NCBI RefSeq assembly: GCF_002741945.1
Contig: NZ_MDVN01000003.1
Span: 1 to 64,000 of the forward strand
DNA: 64,000 nucleotides
Direction of reading: 5' to 3'
From: Gaetbulibacter sp. 4G1
GTDB lineage: Bacteria > Bacteroidota > Bacteroidia > Flavobacteriales > Flavobacteriaceae
The notes under the pieces were generated by a model that had not been told where the DNA came from, searched no databases, and worked only from the letters and a program-made list of their open reading frames with translations. The position numbers and the translations under genes are program-made. Of this stretch, positions 1-8,636 are shown in pieces (position 1 is the first letter of the stretch; each line of letters opens with the position of its first letter).

Positions 1-1
1 T

Positions 2-580
2 TTAACCTCTCATGCAACCAAGGCTATAGGCTTAAATAAATACATAGTTGACAATGGGGGGAAGGATCACCCGAATGCCAAGTTGAAATGGAAACAAGGA
101 GATATAATCACTTCAACAATAGAAACTTCAAATGGAGAAACCATTATAGTTACACATAATGTAAATACTCCACATCCATATTCATTAGGCTTTAAAGTAC
201 AGGGTGTTCAGGGACTTACAGATTTTGATTACCACACTCAGCGAATACACGTAGAAGGCACCACCAAGGGACATGGTTGGGAAGCTATGGATGCTTGGTT
301 TGAAAAATACGATCATCCATTATGGAAGAAATATGGAGCTAATGCAACAAAAGCAGGTCATGGAGGTATAGATTTCTTTGTGTTAAATGCCTTTGTAGAA
401 TCGGCAAAAGAAAACATAGCCCCACCAATGGATGCTTATGATGCAGCAGCATGGAGTGCAGTTACACCATTATCTGAATTATCGATTGAGAACAATGGTG
501 CACCACAAGACTTTCCAGATTTTACAAGAGGAATGTGGGTAAAACGTAAACCTTATAACTGGATGAAAGAAATATACTAA
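2..580 (+). CDS. GH109-like glycosidase / Gfo-Idh-MocA-fold protein, C-terminal part
   Basis: The reading frame is open from the left edge, so this is the 3' part (about 192 residues) of a gene that starts outside the window. The visible piece holds GHGGIDFF followed by a DAYDAAAWSAVTPLSE stretch and DFTRGMW, which I recognise as the C-terminal signature of family GH109, the NAD-dependent alpha-N-acetylgalactosaminidases built on the Gfo/Idh/MocA oxidoreductase fold. The NAD-binding half and any signal peptide are not visible, so substrate and cell location cannot be judged. A TTG at 83 could be mistaken for a start, but homologous-looking sequence continues upstream of it. The gene lies 42 bases before susC and is probably the first visible gene of that operon. 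The family assignment is by recall of motifs; other Gfo/Idh/MocA enzymes remain possible. Confidence 0.8.
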   Translation, partial: LTSHATKAIGLNKYIVDNGGKDHPNAKLKWKQGDIITSTIETSNGETIIVTHNVNTPHPYSLGFKVQGVQGLTDFDYHTQRIHVEGTTKGHGWEAMDAWFEKYDHPLWKKYGANATKAGHGGIDFFVLNAFVESAKENIAPPMDAYDAAAWSAVTPLSELSIENNGAPQDFPDFTRGMWVKRKPYNWMKEIY

Positions 581-622
581 ACTAATTAACAACTATATAT
601 AACTAAAACTAAAAACTATTTT

Positions 623-3580
623 ATGAAAAAACTATTTACTTTTTTAGTGTTATTATCTACAGCTTGTTTTTGTTTTGAGACACATGCACAAAGTAGTGAC
701 AAAACAATAACAGGAACTGTATTTGATGATAGCAATACACCAGCAATAGGTGTAAACATTGTTGTAGAAGGAACTTCTACAGGAGCAACTACTGATTTTG
801 ATGGGAATTATTCTATTAAAGTACCAGATGGAGGAACAGCGCTTACATTTTCTTTTTTAGGATTTAAAACTCAAACGATTGCTATTAACAATCAAACAAC
901 CATTAATGTAACCTTAGAAACTGATACCTCCACTTTAGATGAAGTTGTTGTTGTAGCCTATGGGACTCAAAAGAAGGAAGCTATTACATCCTCAGTTGTG
1001 AGTATTAAATCTGATGATTTAAAGGATATTACAACACCTGATGTGTCTTCAATGTTACAAGGAAAAGCTGCAGGGGTGCAAGTAGCTGCTTCAAGTGGTT
1101 CTCCAGGTGCCGTGCCAGACATATTAATACGTGGTAGAGCTTCTTTAGGCGGTAGAGTTACTCCATTATGGGTTGTTGATGGTGTCATACAGCATAGCAC
1201 GCCTATTGTAAATCCAAACGATGTAGAATCCATTTCAGTACTTAAAGATGCTTCAGCTACAGCTTTATATGGTTCAAGAGGTGCTAATGGGGTTGTTATA
1301 GTGAATACTAAACGTGGTAAAGTTGGTAAGTCTGAGATTACTGTTAACACAAAAATAGCGATGAATGAATTTAATACTGGAGAATTCGAAGTAATGAATT
1401 CACAACAGTTATATGATTATCATACGCAGTTTGGAAATACAAACCCATGGTTTACCTCAGATTTATTAGCAAGAGATACAGACTGGCTTAGTTTGGGAAC
1501 TCAAACTGGTGTAGTAAGAGATGCTAATGTCTCATTTAGTTCAGGGACTGAAAAGCTAAACCTGTACATTAATGCAGGGTATTATAATGAATCTGGCACT
1601 TTACGTGGTGATGAATTAGATCGCTATACATTTCGTATGAATCTGGATTATCAAATTTCAGAGCGTTTAAAAATAATGCCCAAGATATCGTTTAGTTTTG
1701 ATGATAGGGAGCGTGTGGCAGAAGCGCCTTTATACGAGCTTTATTTGAATTTGCCTTGGGATGTACCATTTGAAACAGATGGGACTCCAATAAATGCAGA
1801 TCAATCTCAAGATTGGTTGGGTAGAGATAAGCGAAACTATTTTTTCGATCAGCAATGGAATTATTCTTCTAGCAATGTTTTTAATATGAGTGCTAACTTT
1901 GATTTTGAATATGAAATTATACCTCATTTAACGTTTAAGTCGATTAATAATTTCACTCTTTATCGTTCTTTGTCTAAATCTTATACTGACCCAAGGTCTA
2001 ACGGAGGGTTGTCTTCAGGAGGAGCTGTAAGTGATTTTACAGCAAATAGAATGACAAGGCTTACAACACAAATGCTTAGGTATAATAATGCATTTGGTGA
2101 GCACTCTGTTACAGCTTTAGCTGGTTATGAATATAACGATTACGTATACGAAGATTTTGGAGCTACAGGAAATGGAATCATCCCCGGAGGAGAGATTTTA
2201 GATGCAACAAGTGAACCTGGTTCAATTGAAGGAGGTAAAAATGATTATGCTTTGCAATCTTACTTTTTATCTGCTGAATATGGTTACGGAAATCGTTATT
2301 TTGCTAAAGCCTCAATACGTCGAGATGGAGCATCAAATTTTGGTTTAGATAACCAATACGGCAATTTCTTTTCTATTGGTGGTGGATGGTTAATTCATAA
2401 TGAAAACTTTTTCAATAGTGAGAGTATTAACGAATTAAAATTACGAGCTAGTTATGGTTCTGTAGGAAATAGACCGTCATCATTATATCCATATCAAGGA
2501 ACTTATAGAGTGAATACTCAATATATTGGAGTTCCTGGAGCTATTCTTAATCAATTTGCAAATCCAGATTTAGGTTGGGAAAAATCGTTTGAGACTAATA
2601 TAGCTATTGATACTAGACTATTTGATAGAGTTGATGCCACAGTTGAATACTATAGTAAAGATACCTCAGATCTTTTGTATTTTGTTAGTCTGCCAGACAT
2701 TACTGCATTTAGTGGTTTTTGGGAGAATATAGGTGGAGTCAAAAACACTGGAATTGAGGCAGTAGTTTCTGCTGATATTATTCGAAATGAAAACTTTAAT
2801 TGGGATTTAGGCTTTAATATAGGCGTTAATACAAATGAAGTTACTGAACTATTTGAAGCTGATGAGTTACCTCAAGGGAGTAAGATATGGAAAGTAGGAG
2901 AAGATGCAGATTCTTGGTATATGAGAAAATGGCTAGGTGTTGACCCGGCTAATGGACAGCCACTTTGGGAAGTTGTAGATCCAGATACAGGAGCACGCTC
3001 AGAAACAAGTGATTATGCAAGCGCAACACCACAATTTTTAGGAAGTAAATCATCACCAGACTTTATTGGCGGGTTTAATACAAGCTTATCTTATAAAGGG
3101 GTATCATTAACAGCAAATTTTAACTTTTCAAAAGGAGCAATGCTGTATAATAGTGACAGAGAATTATTTGATTCAGATGGTTTTTATTCAACATTCAATC
3201 AGCAAGTATTAAAAGATGGTTGGACAAGATGGCAAAACCCAGGAGATATTGCAACTCACCCACAAGCTATAGAAGGAGGTAACAATAACTCTAATAAACC
3301 GTCATCACGTTACTTAGAAGATGCTAGTTATTTAAGAATGCAAAATGTAACATTATCGTATAATTTACCTAGCAATATATTAAAAAAGTTAGGTGTAAAT
3401 TCAGTTAATGTATACGTGTCTGGAGATAATTTGTTAACGTTTACTAAGTTTTCAGGAGTTGATCCAGCAGTTACTGGTCATATTGATTCGAATGGTAATC
3501 CTGATGGTTTTTCTGGTAGACCTAGTTTAAGTTACCCAATACCAAAACGTTATGTTTTTGGCGTTAATGTATCATTTTAA
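623..3580 (+). CDS. SusC/RagA-type TonB-linked outer-membrane protein
   Basis: Outer-membrane TonB-dependent importer of oligosaccharides or similar ligands, 985 residues, a normal length for the family. The order is a signal peptide (about residues 1-23, ending FETHAQ), a carboxypeptidase-regulatory-like domain (ITGTVFDDSN..., about 28-105), a TonB-box-like segment (DEVVVVAYGTQKK, about 108-120), a plug domain containing DILIRGRASLGG and ALYGSRGANGVVIVNTKRG, and a 22-strand barrel that ends in an aromatic residue (NVSF). It is followed after 14 bases by susD, the usual pairing in which the SusD lipoprotein caps the SusC barrel. Ligand specificity cannot be read from sequence; the GH109-like neighbour hints at an amino-sugar-containing glycan, which is inference only. 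Confidence 0.97.
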   Translation: MKKLFTFLVLLSTACFCFETHAQSSDKTITGTVFDDSNTPAIGVNIVVEGTSTGATTDFDGNYSIKVPDGGTALTFSFLGFKTQTIAINNQTTINVTLETDTSTLDEVVVVAYGTQKKEAITSSVVSIKSDDLKDITTPDVSSMLQGKAAGVQVAASSGSPGAVPDILIRGRASLGGRVTPLWVVDGVIQHSTPIVNPNDVESISVLKDASATALYGSRGANGVVIVNTKRGKVGKSEITVNTKIAMNEFNTGEFEVMNSQQLYDYHTQFGNTNPWFTSDLLARDTDWLSLGTQTGVVRDANVSFSSGTEKLNLYINAGYYNESGTLRGDELDRYTFRMNLDYQISERLKIMPKISFSFDDRERVAEAPLYELYLNLPWDVPFETDGTPINADQSQDWLGRDKRNYFFDQQWNYSSSNVFNMSANFDFEYEIIPHLTFKSINNFTLYRSLSKSYTDPRSNGGLSSGGAVSDFTANRMTRLTTQMLRYNNAFGEHSVTALAGYEYNDYVYEDFGATGNGIIPGGEILDATSEPGSIEGGKNDYALQSYFLSAEYGYGNRYFAKASIRRDGASNFGLDNQYGNFFSIGGGWLIHNENFFNSESINELKLRASYGSVGNRPSSLYPYQGTYRVNTQYIGVPGAILNQFANPDLGWEKSFETNIAIDTRLFDRVDATVEYYSKDTSDLLYFVSLPDITAFSGFWENIGGVKNTGIEAVVSADIIRNENFNWDLGFNIGVNTNEVTELFEADELPQGSKIWKVGEDADSWYMRKWLGVDPANGQPLWEVVDPDTGARSETSDYASATPQFLGSKSSPDFIGGFNTSLSYKGVSLTANFNFSKGAMLYNSDRELFDSDGFYSTFNQQVLKDGWTRWQNPGDIATHPQAIEGGNNNSNKPSSRYLEDASYLRMQNVTLSYNLPSNILKKLGVNSVNVYVSGDNLLTFTKFSGVDPAVTGHIDSNGNPDGFSGRPSLSYPIPKRYVFGVNVSF

Positions 3581-3594
3581 TAAAAAAAAGAAAG

Positions 3595-5250
3595 ATGAAA
3601 AAAATTATAATATTATTACCAATTATCGCACTACTAGTAGTATCATGCGAATTGGAAAGAAATCCTTACGATCAAATAGCAGTAGATGATTTATTATCAG
3701 ACCCAGGATCTATTGAAACAGCTACTGTTGGTAATTACGCCTTACTAAAAGGAAATGTAGGGTATGATGGATGGGTAGACGATTTACATAGAATATCTGA
3801 ATATGCTGGAGATAATGTAACACTTAGTGGAGGTACAACCGATCACTTGTTTTTCTTGTATAATTATCAATCTATACCTACAAATTCAAGGGTTGCTAGG
3901 TTTTGGAGTAATTCTTATAAAATTGCAGTAGGAACCAATGTAATGATTGAAAAAATTCCAGAAGGAGAATCAGATGATAAAGATCAGCTGTTAGGAGAAA
4001 ATTATTACCTAAGAGGGTTGGTGTATTTTCAAATGGGAAATGTTTTTGGAAAGCCATATAACCAAGGTAGTTCGAACCTGTCGGTACCACTAAAATTAAC
4101 TTCAGATACAGAAGATAGACCAGATAGACATACGGTACAAGATGTTTATGATCAAGTTCTTAGCGATTTGCTAAAAGCAGAAAGCTTAATGACTATTAAT
4201 AAAGGAGCATCTTATGCTTCTAAAGAGGCAGCACAGGCTTTATTGTCGAGAGTGTATTTATACATGGGTGATGATGTAAAAGCTGAGGAGTATGCCAATA
4301 AGGTTATAGGCTCTGGACAATACAGTTTATTGTCTAACAGCGAATTTCAAGAAATGAATAAATTGATACCAAACAATAATGCAGAAGCTATTTTTGCAGT
4401 TACTTTAAGTAGTGCATCAGATCTTTTAGGTCAATGGGATGACTGGTTTACAATTGGATCGTTTTATGCAAGTATTGAAGGTTCTGGTTGGGGAGAAATG
4501 TATGCTTCTAGATCTTATTTAGATTTAATCGAACAAAACCCTACTGATGCTAGAAAAGCATTTATTGCACCACAATATACAGATGATGGTAGTGGTGGAA
4601 AAGTTCCTGCAGTATACTGGGTAAACGATGAATATAAGTACGAATTTAGAAATACAACAGAAGCTGGAGGCGTAACTACATTTACAGATGGAGGTACAAC
4701 ATATACTGTAGAATCTGAAGTTGCTGGAGGGAAAACAGTGTATTATTTTAATGGACCCAATGGAAGACAGGATGTTATAAAAGATTTTGATTTACAGAAA
4801 CGAAATGGTCACCCTAAGTTCTTTATTCTTAAAGCATCATTACAAGAAGACGATGTACATATGTGGTCTCCAATGGTATCGCGTTTAGCAGAAATGTATC
4901 TTAATAAAGCAGAATCGTTAGCAAAACGAGGCCAAGATCAAGCGGCCTTAGACGAAATTAATGTTTTAAGAGATCGAGCTGGTATTCCAGAATATACTTT
5001 AGGAACTATCCCATCTGGGAAAACAGTGTTAGATGTAGTTTTAGAAGAACGTAGATTAGAATTGGCCTACGAGGGTCATAGGCGTTACGATGTATATAGA
5101 AACGGACGTACTATGAATCGTCGTTATCCAGGTACGCATTTAAATGGATCTAATCCATTTTTCGAGATACAAGCAAATAATAATAGAATTATTGAATTTA
5201 TTCCAGAGCAGCAAATTATTCTGCAACCAAGTTTAATTCAAAACGATTAG
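3595..5250 (+). CDS. SusD/RagB-family nutrient-binding lipoprotein
   Basis: Surface lipoprotein that partners the SusC barrel encoded just upstream. The N-terminus is a lipoprotein leader, with a hydrophobic run followed by VVSC and the lipidated Cys at residue 18. Family hallmarks are the helical TPR-like N-terminal half (NYYLRGLVYFQMGNVFG, AAQALLSRVYLYMGD) and the C-terminal INVLRDRAGIPEY and EERRLELAYEGHRRYDVYRNGR stretches typical of RagB/SusD. At 551 residues it is complete. The short spacing (14 bases) indicates co-transcription with susC, and a strong terminator follows after 13 bases, so this gene closes the highly expressed part of the operon. Confidence 0.97.
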   Translation: MKKIIILLPIIALLVVSCELERNPYDQIAVDDLLSDPGSIETATVGNYALLKGNVGYDGWVDDLHRISEYAGDNVTLSGGTTDHLFFLYNYQSIPTNSRVARFWSNSYKIAVGTNVMIEKIPEGESDDKDQLLGENYYLRGLVYFQMGNVFGKPYNQGSSNLSVPLKLTSDTEDRPDRHTVQDVYDQVLSDLLKAESLMTINKGASYASKEAAQALLSRVYLYMGDDVKAEEYANKVIGSGQYSLLSNSEFQEMNKLIPNNNAEAIFAVTLSSASDLLGQWDDWFTIGSFYASIEGSGWGEMYASRSYLDLIEQNPTDARKAFIAPQYTDDGSGGKVPAVYWVNDEYKYEFRNTTEAGGVTTFTDGGTTYTVESEVAGGKTVYYFNGPNGRQDVIKDFDLQKRNGHPKFFILKASLQEDDVHMWSPMVSRLAEMYLNKAESLAKRGQDQAALDEINVLRDRAGIPEYTLGTIPSGKTVLDVVLEERRLELAYEGHRRYDVYRNGRTMNRRYPGTHLNGSNPFFEIQANNNRIIEFIPEQQIILQPSLIQND

Positions 5251-5263
5251 ATAATTAATAGTT

Positions 5264-5290
5264 AAGCCCCTTTCGGGGGGCTTTTTTATT
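5264..5290 (+). terminator. Intrinsic terminator after susD
   Basis: A 7-bp stem (AAGCCCC paired with GGGGCTT) is followed directly by a T-run. It lies 13 bases behind the susD stop and 13 bases before the next start codon, so it may partly uncouple the two downstream lipoprotein genes from susCD. Confidence 0.85.
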
Positions 5291-5302
5291 ATATTATGGT
5301 TT

Positions 5303-8300
5303 ATGAGGTATATACAATATAAATATAGAATAGTTTTAGTGTTTTTTTTTCTTGTGTTTTCGTGTCAAAAATCAATTGATACATTACAAGCAGAAAAATT
5401 ATTTACAAAAGTGCCAACTGAAATTACAGGTGTCACTTTTGAAAATAAAATTTTAGAATCTGAAAAAATACATTATTATAAATACCTATACATTTATATT
5501 GGAGGAGGTGTAGCTGCTGCCGATTTTAATAATGACGGATTAGAAGATCTTTTTTTTACATCCAATATATACCATAATAAACTCTTCTTAAATAAAGGTG
5601 ATTTTAAGTTTGAGGATATTACCTTAAAAGCAGGTATTAAAAAAAGAGTAGGATTTGATGTTGGTGTATCTGTAGCTGATGTTAATAATGATGGGTTTTT
5701 AGATATTTATATTAATAGAGCAGGTTGGTACAATGGAGACGAAAAACTAGCCAATATGCTTTATATAAATAATGGAGACCTTACTTTCTCAGAACAAGCT
5801 AGCGCTTATGGTTTAGCCGAAACAAATAGGTCTATTGCATCAACATTTTTTGATTATGATAAGGATGGTGATTTAGATGTTTATATAGCCAATGCGCCCT
5901 CAGGGTTTGCATTATCTGGAAAATTAATTGATCTAGAAAAAATTCAAAAAAACGAAGAAACAAAAGCATTTAGAGGCAGTGATAAATTATATAATAATGA
6001 TGGTAATGGGCATTTTACAGATGTATCTTTAAAAGCTGGAATTCTGCCAGACTTAGGATTTGGACTTAATGCTCAAGTTGGAGACCTTAATAATGATGGT
6101 TGGCCAGATATTTATGTGTCTAACGATTTTATCGGACCCGATTTCGCTTATATAAATAACGGAGATGGTACTTTTAAAGATGATCGAAATCACTTATTTA
6201 AACACATCTCTTATTATAGCATGGGTAGTGATATAGCTGATATTAACAATGATGGTCTGTCAGATTTATTGGTGTTGGATATGAGTCCAGATGATTATAT
6301 TCGATCAAAAACCACTATGTCTATGATGTCTATAGATCGATTTCAAGACATGATTGATAAAGATTACCATCATCAATACATGCATAATGTTATGCAAGTA
6401 AATAATGGTAATGGTACTTTTAGTGAAGTGGCAAATATGTCTGGAGTTGCAAAAACCGATTGGAGTTGGGCGTCTCTTATGGCAGATTTTGATTTAGATG
6501 GATTAAACGATATTTATATAACAAATGGTATTTACAGAGATGTTGTAGATAGAGATACCAATATTGAGATTAACAAATACATTGATGCTAACAAATCAAC
6601 CTTAACAGAAAAAGATTTTTTTGATTTTACACAAAAATTACCCCAGCAGAAACTTACTAATTATTTGTTTAAAAATAAAGGCGATTTACAATTTGATAAT
6701 AAAACAGACGATTGGGCTGATGAATCTCCTAGCTTTTCAAATGGAGCGGTATATGTAGATTTAGATAATGATGGCGATTTAGATATTGTTACAAATAATT
6801 TAGATGAAAATGCTACTATACTACGTAATAATGCTACTACTCTAACAAAGAATAACTATATAAAATTCAAGTTTAAAGGAGCTGTAAAAAACAAATTTGG
6901 AGTAGGTACAGTTGTTAAAATACATCAAAAAAACGGACAGATATTATCCAGAGAACTAGTAAATTCTAGAGGTTATTTGTCTTCAATGTCAAATGCATTA
7001 CACTTTGGATTAGGGTTAGATGCTACAATTCCTAGAATAGAAATTGTTTGGAATGATGGTAAAACACAAACTTTAAAGAATGTTAAAGCAAATCAAACCT
7101 TAATAGTTAACCATTCAGAAAGTATTAAGCTTGCAGAAAATACAAATACAGCTAAAAAGGAAAAACTATTTACTGAGTATGATTTTGATTTTTCACACCA
7201 AGAAATACCTTTTAAAGATTACGATAAACAATTATTATTACCCCACAAATTATCACAAACAGGACCGGCAGTAGCGTCTACAGATTTAAATGGCGATGGG
7301 TTAGACGATGTTTTTATAGGAGGTGCACATCAGCAATCTGCTCAACTATTAATTGGAAATAGAGAAGGAAACTTTAAAGCAATATCTATATCAGATTTCA
7401 CAAAAGACAGTAAATACGAAGATGTTTCTGCTTGTTTTTTTGATGCAGATAATGATGGTGACGACGATTTATATGTGGTAAGCGGAAGCTATGAATTTGA
7501 TGAGGATTCAGATTTGCTTCAAGACAGACTTTATATTAATCATGGTAATTATAATTTTAAACGCTCAAATTTAAAATTACCAGTATTAAAGTCATCAGGT
7601 TCAGTTGTAAGTGCTTCAGATTATGATAATGATGGTGATATAGACCTTTTTATAGGTAGCCGTGTTATTCCTGGAAAATATCCATATGCCCCACTTAATT
7701 ATCTTCTTATTAATGAAAAAGGAACCTTTATAGATGGTACAAAACAATATGCTCAAGATGTTGAAAAAGTAGGAATGGTTACAGATGCTCAATGGAATGA
7801 TATAGATAATGACAATGATTTAGATTTAATTATAACTGGAGAGTGGATGGGAATCGAAATTTTTGCAAATAACAATGGACATCTTTCAAGAGATTATAAT
7901 TATTCTGACTTAGCATTAGCAAAAGGTTGGTGGAATAAAATCCTAATTGAAGATATTGACGGAGATGGAGATCAAGATATTATTGCTGGCAACTTAGGCC
8001 TTAATTATAAATTTCATGCTTCAAAAGAAAAACCGTTTCACATATACACTAATGATTTTGACAATAATGGAACAGAAGATATTGTATTGGCTAAATATTA
8101 CAATTCAAAACAAGTTCCTGTAAGAGGAAAATCTTGTACTTCGCAACAAATGCCATTCCTAAAGGAAAAGATTAAAACATATACTGATTTTGCAAATTCA
8201 GATTTGAAAGGCATTTTAGGAGAGGGTATTAATTCGTCATTACATTATGAAGCCACAGAATTCCAATCAGGTATTTTTTTTAATGAAGGAAATAATCAAT

Positions 8301-8635
8301 TTAGTTTTTCTGCATTTCCAATAGAAGCACAAACAGCTCCCATTAACAGTATTATTTATAAGGATTTTGATGGAGATAATGTAAAAGACCTTTTAATGGC
8401 AGGCAATAATTATCATTCTGAAGTTGAAACAACACGTGCTGATGCTGGAGTCGGGGTGTTTTTTAAAGGAACTAAAACTAAAGGTTTTAAACACATATCT
8501 AATAGACAAATAGGTTTATACGCAGATTCTGATGTTAGAGCTTTAACCTATTTAAAAACAGCAGAAGGTAATCTTGTGCTGATTTCAAACAATAATAATA
8601 AACATCAATTATATAAAGTTTTTAATAATTTATAA
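5303..8635 (+). CDS. FG-GAP/VCBS-repeat lipoprotein with ASPIC/UnbV domain
   Basis: Large surface-type lipoprotein (1110 residues) with a lipobox ending in FSC, Cys 21. It carries many FG-GAP/VCBS calcium-loop repeats of the form DFNNDGLEDLFF, DVNNDGFLDIYI and DLDNDGDLDIVT, in two blocks (about residues 65-510 and 640-1090). Between them sits an ASPIC/UnbV domain (about 515-600) with the ENSRGYLSSMS-type and HFGLG motifs. This architecture matches the CRTAC-like proteins that accompany SusC/SusD pairs in marine Bacteroidota; the repeats predict a beta-propeller that binds calcium and perhaps polysaccharide. No catalytic motif is visible. It ends one base before the next gene, so the two are translationally coupled. 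Confidence 0.92.
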   Translation: MRYIQYKYRIVLVFFFLVFSCQKSIDTLQAEKLFTKVPTEITGVTFENKILESEKIHYYKYLYIYIGGGVAAADFNNDGLEDLFFTSNIYHNKLFLNKGDFKFEDITLKAGIKKRVGFDVGVSVADVNNDGFLDIYINRAGWYNGDEKLANMLYINNGDLTFSEQASAYGLAETNRSIASTFFDYDKDGDLDVYIANAPSGFALSGKLIDLEKIQKNEETKAFRGSDKLYNNDGNGHFTDVSLKAGILPDLGFGLNAQVGDLNNDGWPDIYVSNDFIGPDFAYINNGDGTFKDDRNHLFKHISYYSMGSDIADINNDGLSDLLVLDMSPDDYIRSKTTMSMMSIDRFQDMIDKDYHHQYMHNVMQVNNGNGTFSEVANMSGVAKTDWSWASLMADFDLDGLNDIYITNGIYRDVVDRDTNIEINKYIDANKSTLTEKDFFDFTQKLPQQKLTNYLFKNKGDLQFDNKTDDWADESPSFSNGAVYVDLDNDGDLDIVTNNLDENATILRNNATTLTKNNYIKFKFKGAVKNKFGVGTVVKIHQKNGQILSRELVNSRGYLSSMSNALHFGLGLDATIPRIEIVWNDGKTQTLKNVKANQTLIVNHSESIKLAENTNTAKKEKLFTEYDFDFSHQEIPFKDYDKQLLLPHKLSQTGPAVASTDLNGDGLDDVFIGGAHQQSAQLLIGNREGNFKAISISDFTKDSKYEDVSACFFDADNDGDDDLYVVSGSYEFDEDSDLLQDRLYINHGNYNFKRSNLKLPVLKSSGSVVSASDYDNDGDIDLFIGSRVIPGKYPYAPLNYLLINEKGTFIDGTKQYAQDVEKVGMVTDAQWNDIDNDNDLDLIITGEWMGIEIFANNNGHLSRDYNYSDLALAKGWWNKILIEDIDGDGDQDIIAGNLGLNYKFHASKEKPFHIYTNDFDNNGTEDIVLAKYYNSKQVPVRGKSCTSQQMPFLKEKIKTYTDFANSDLKGILGEGINSSLHYEATEFQSGIFFNEGNNQFSFSAFPIEAQTAPINSIIYKDFDGDNVKDLLMAGNNYHSEVETTRADAGVGVFFKGTKTKGFKHISNRQIGLYADSDVRALTYLKTAEGNLVLISNNNNKHQLYKVFNNL

Positions 8636-8636
8636 C

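Noticed and set aside
967-1350. Minus-strand open frame of 127 codons opposite susC
   Set aside because: It is antisense to the highly conserved plug domain; it is a shadow of that coding frame.
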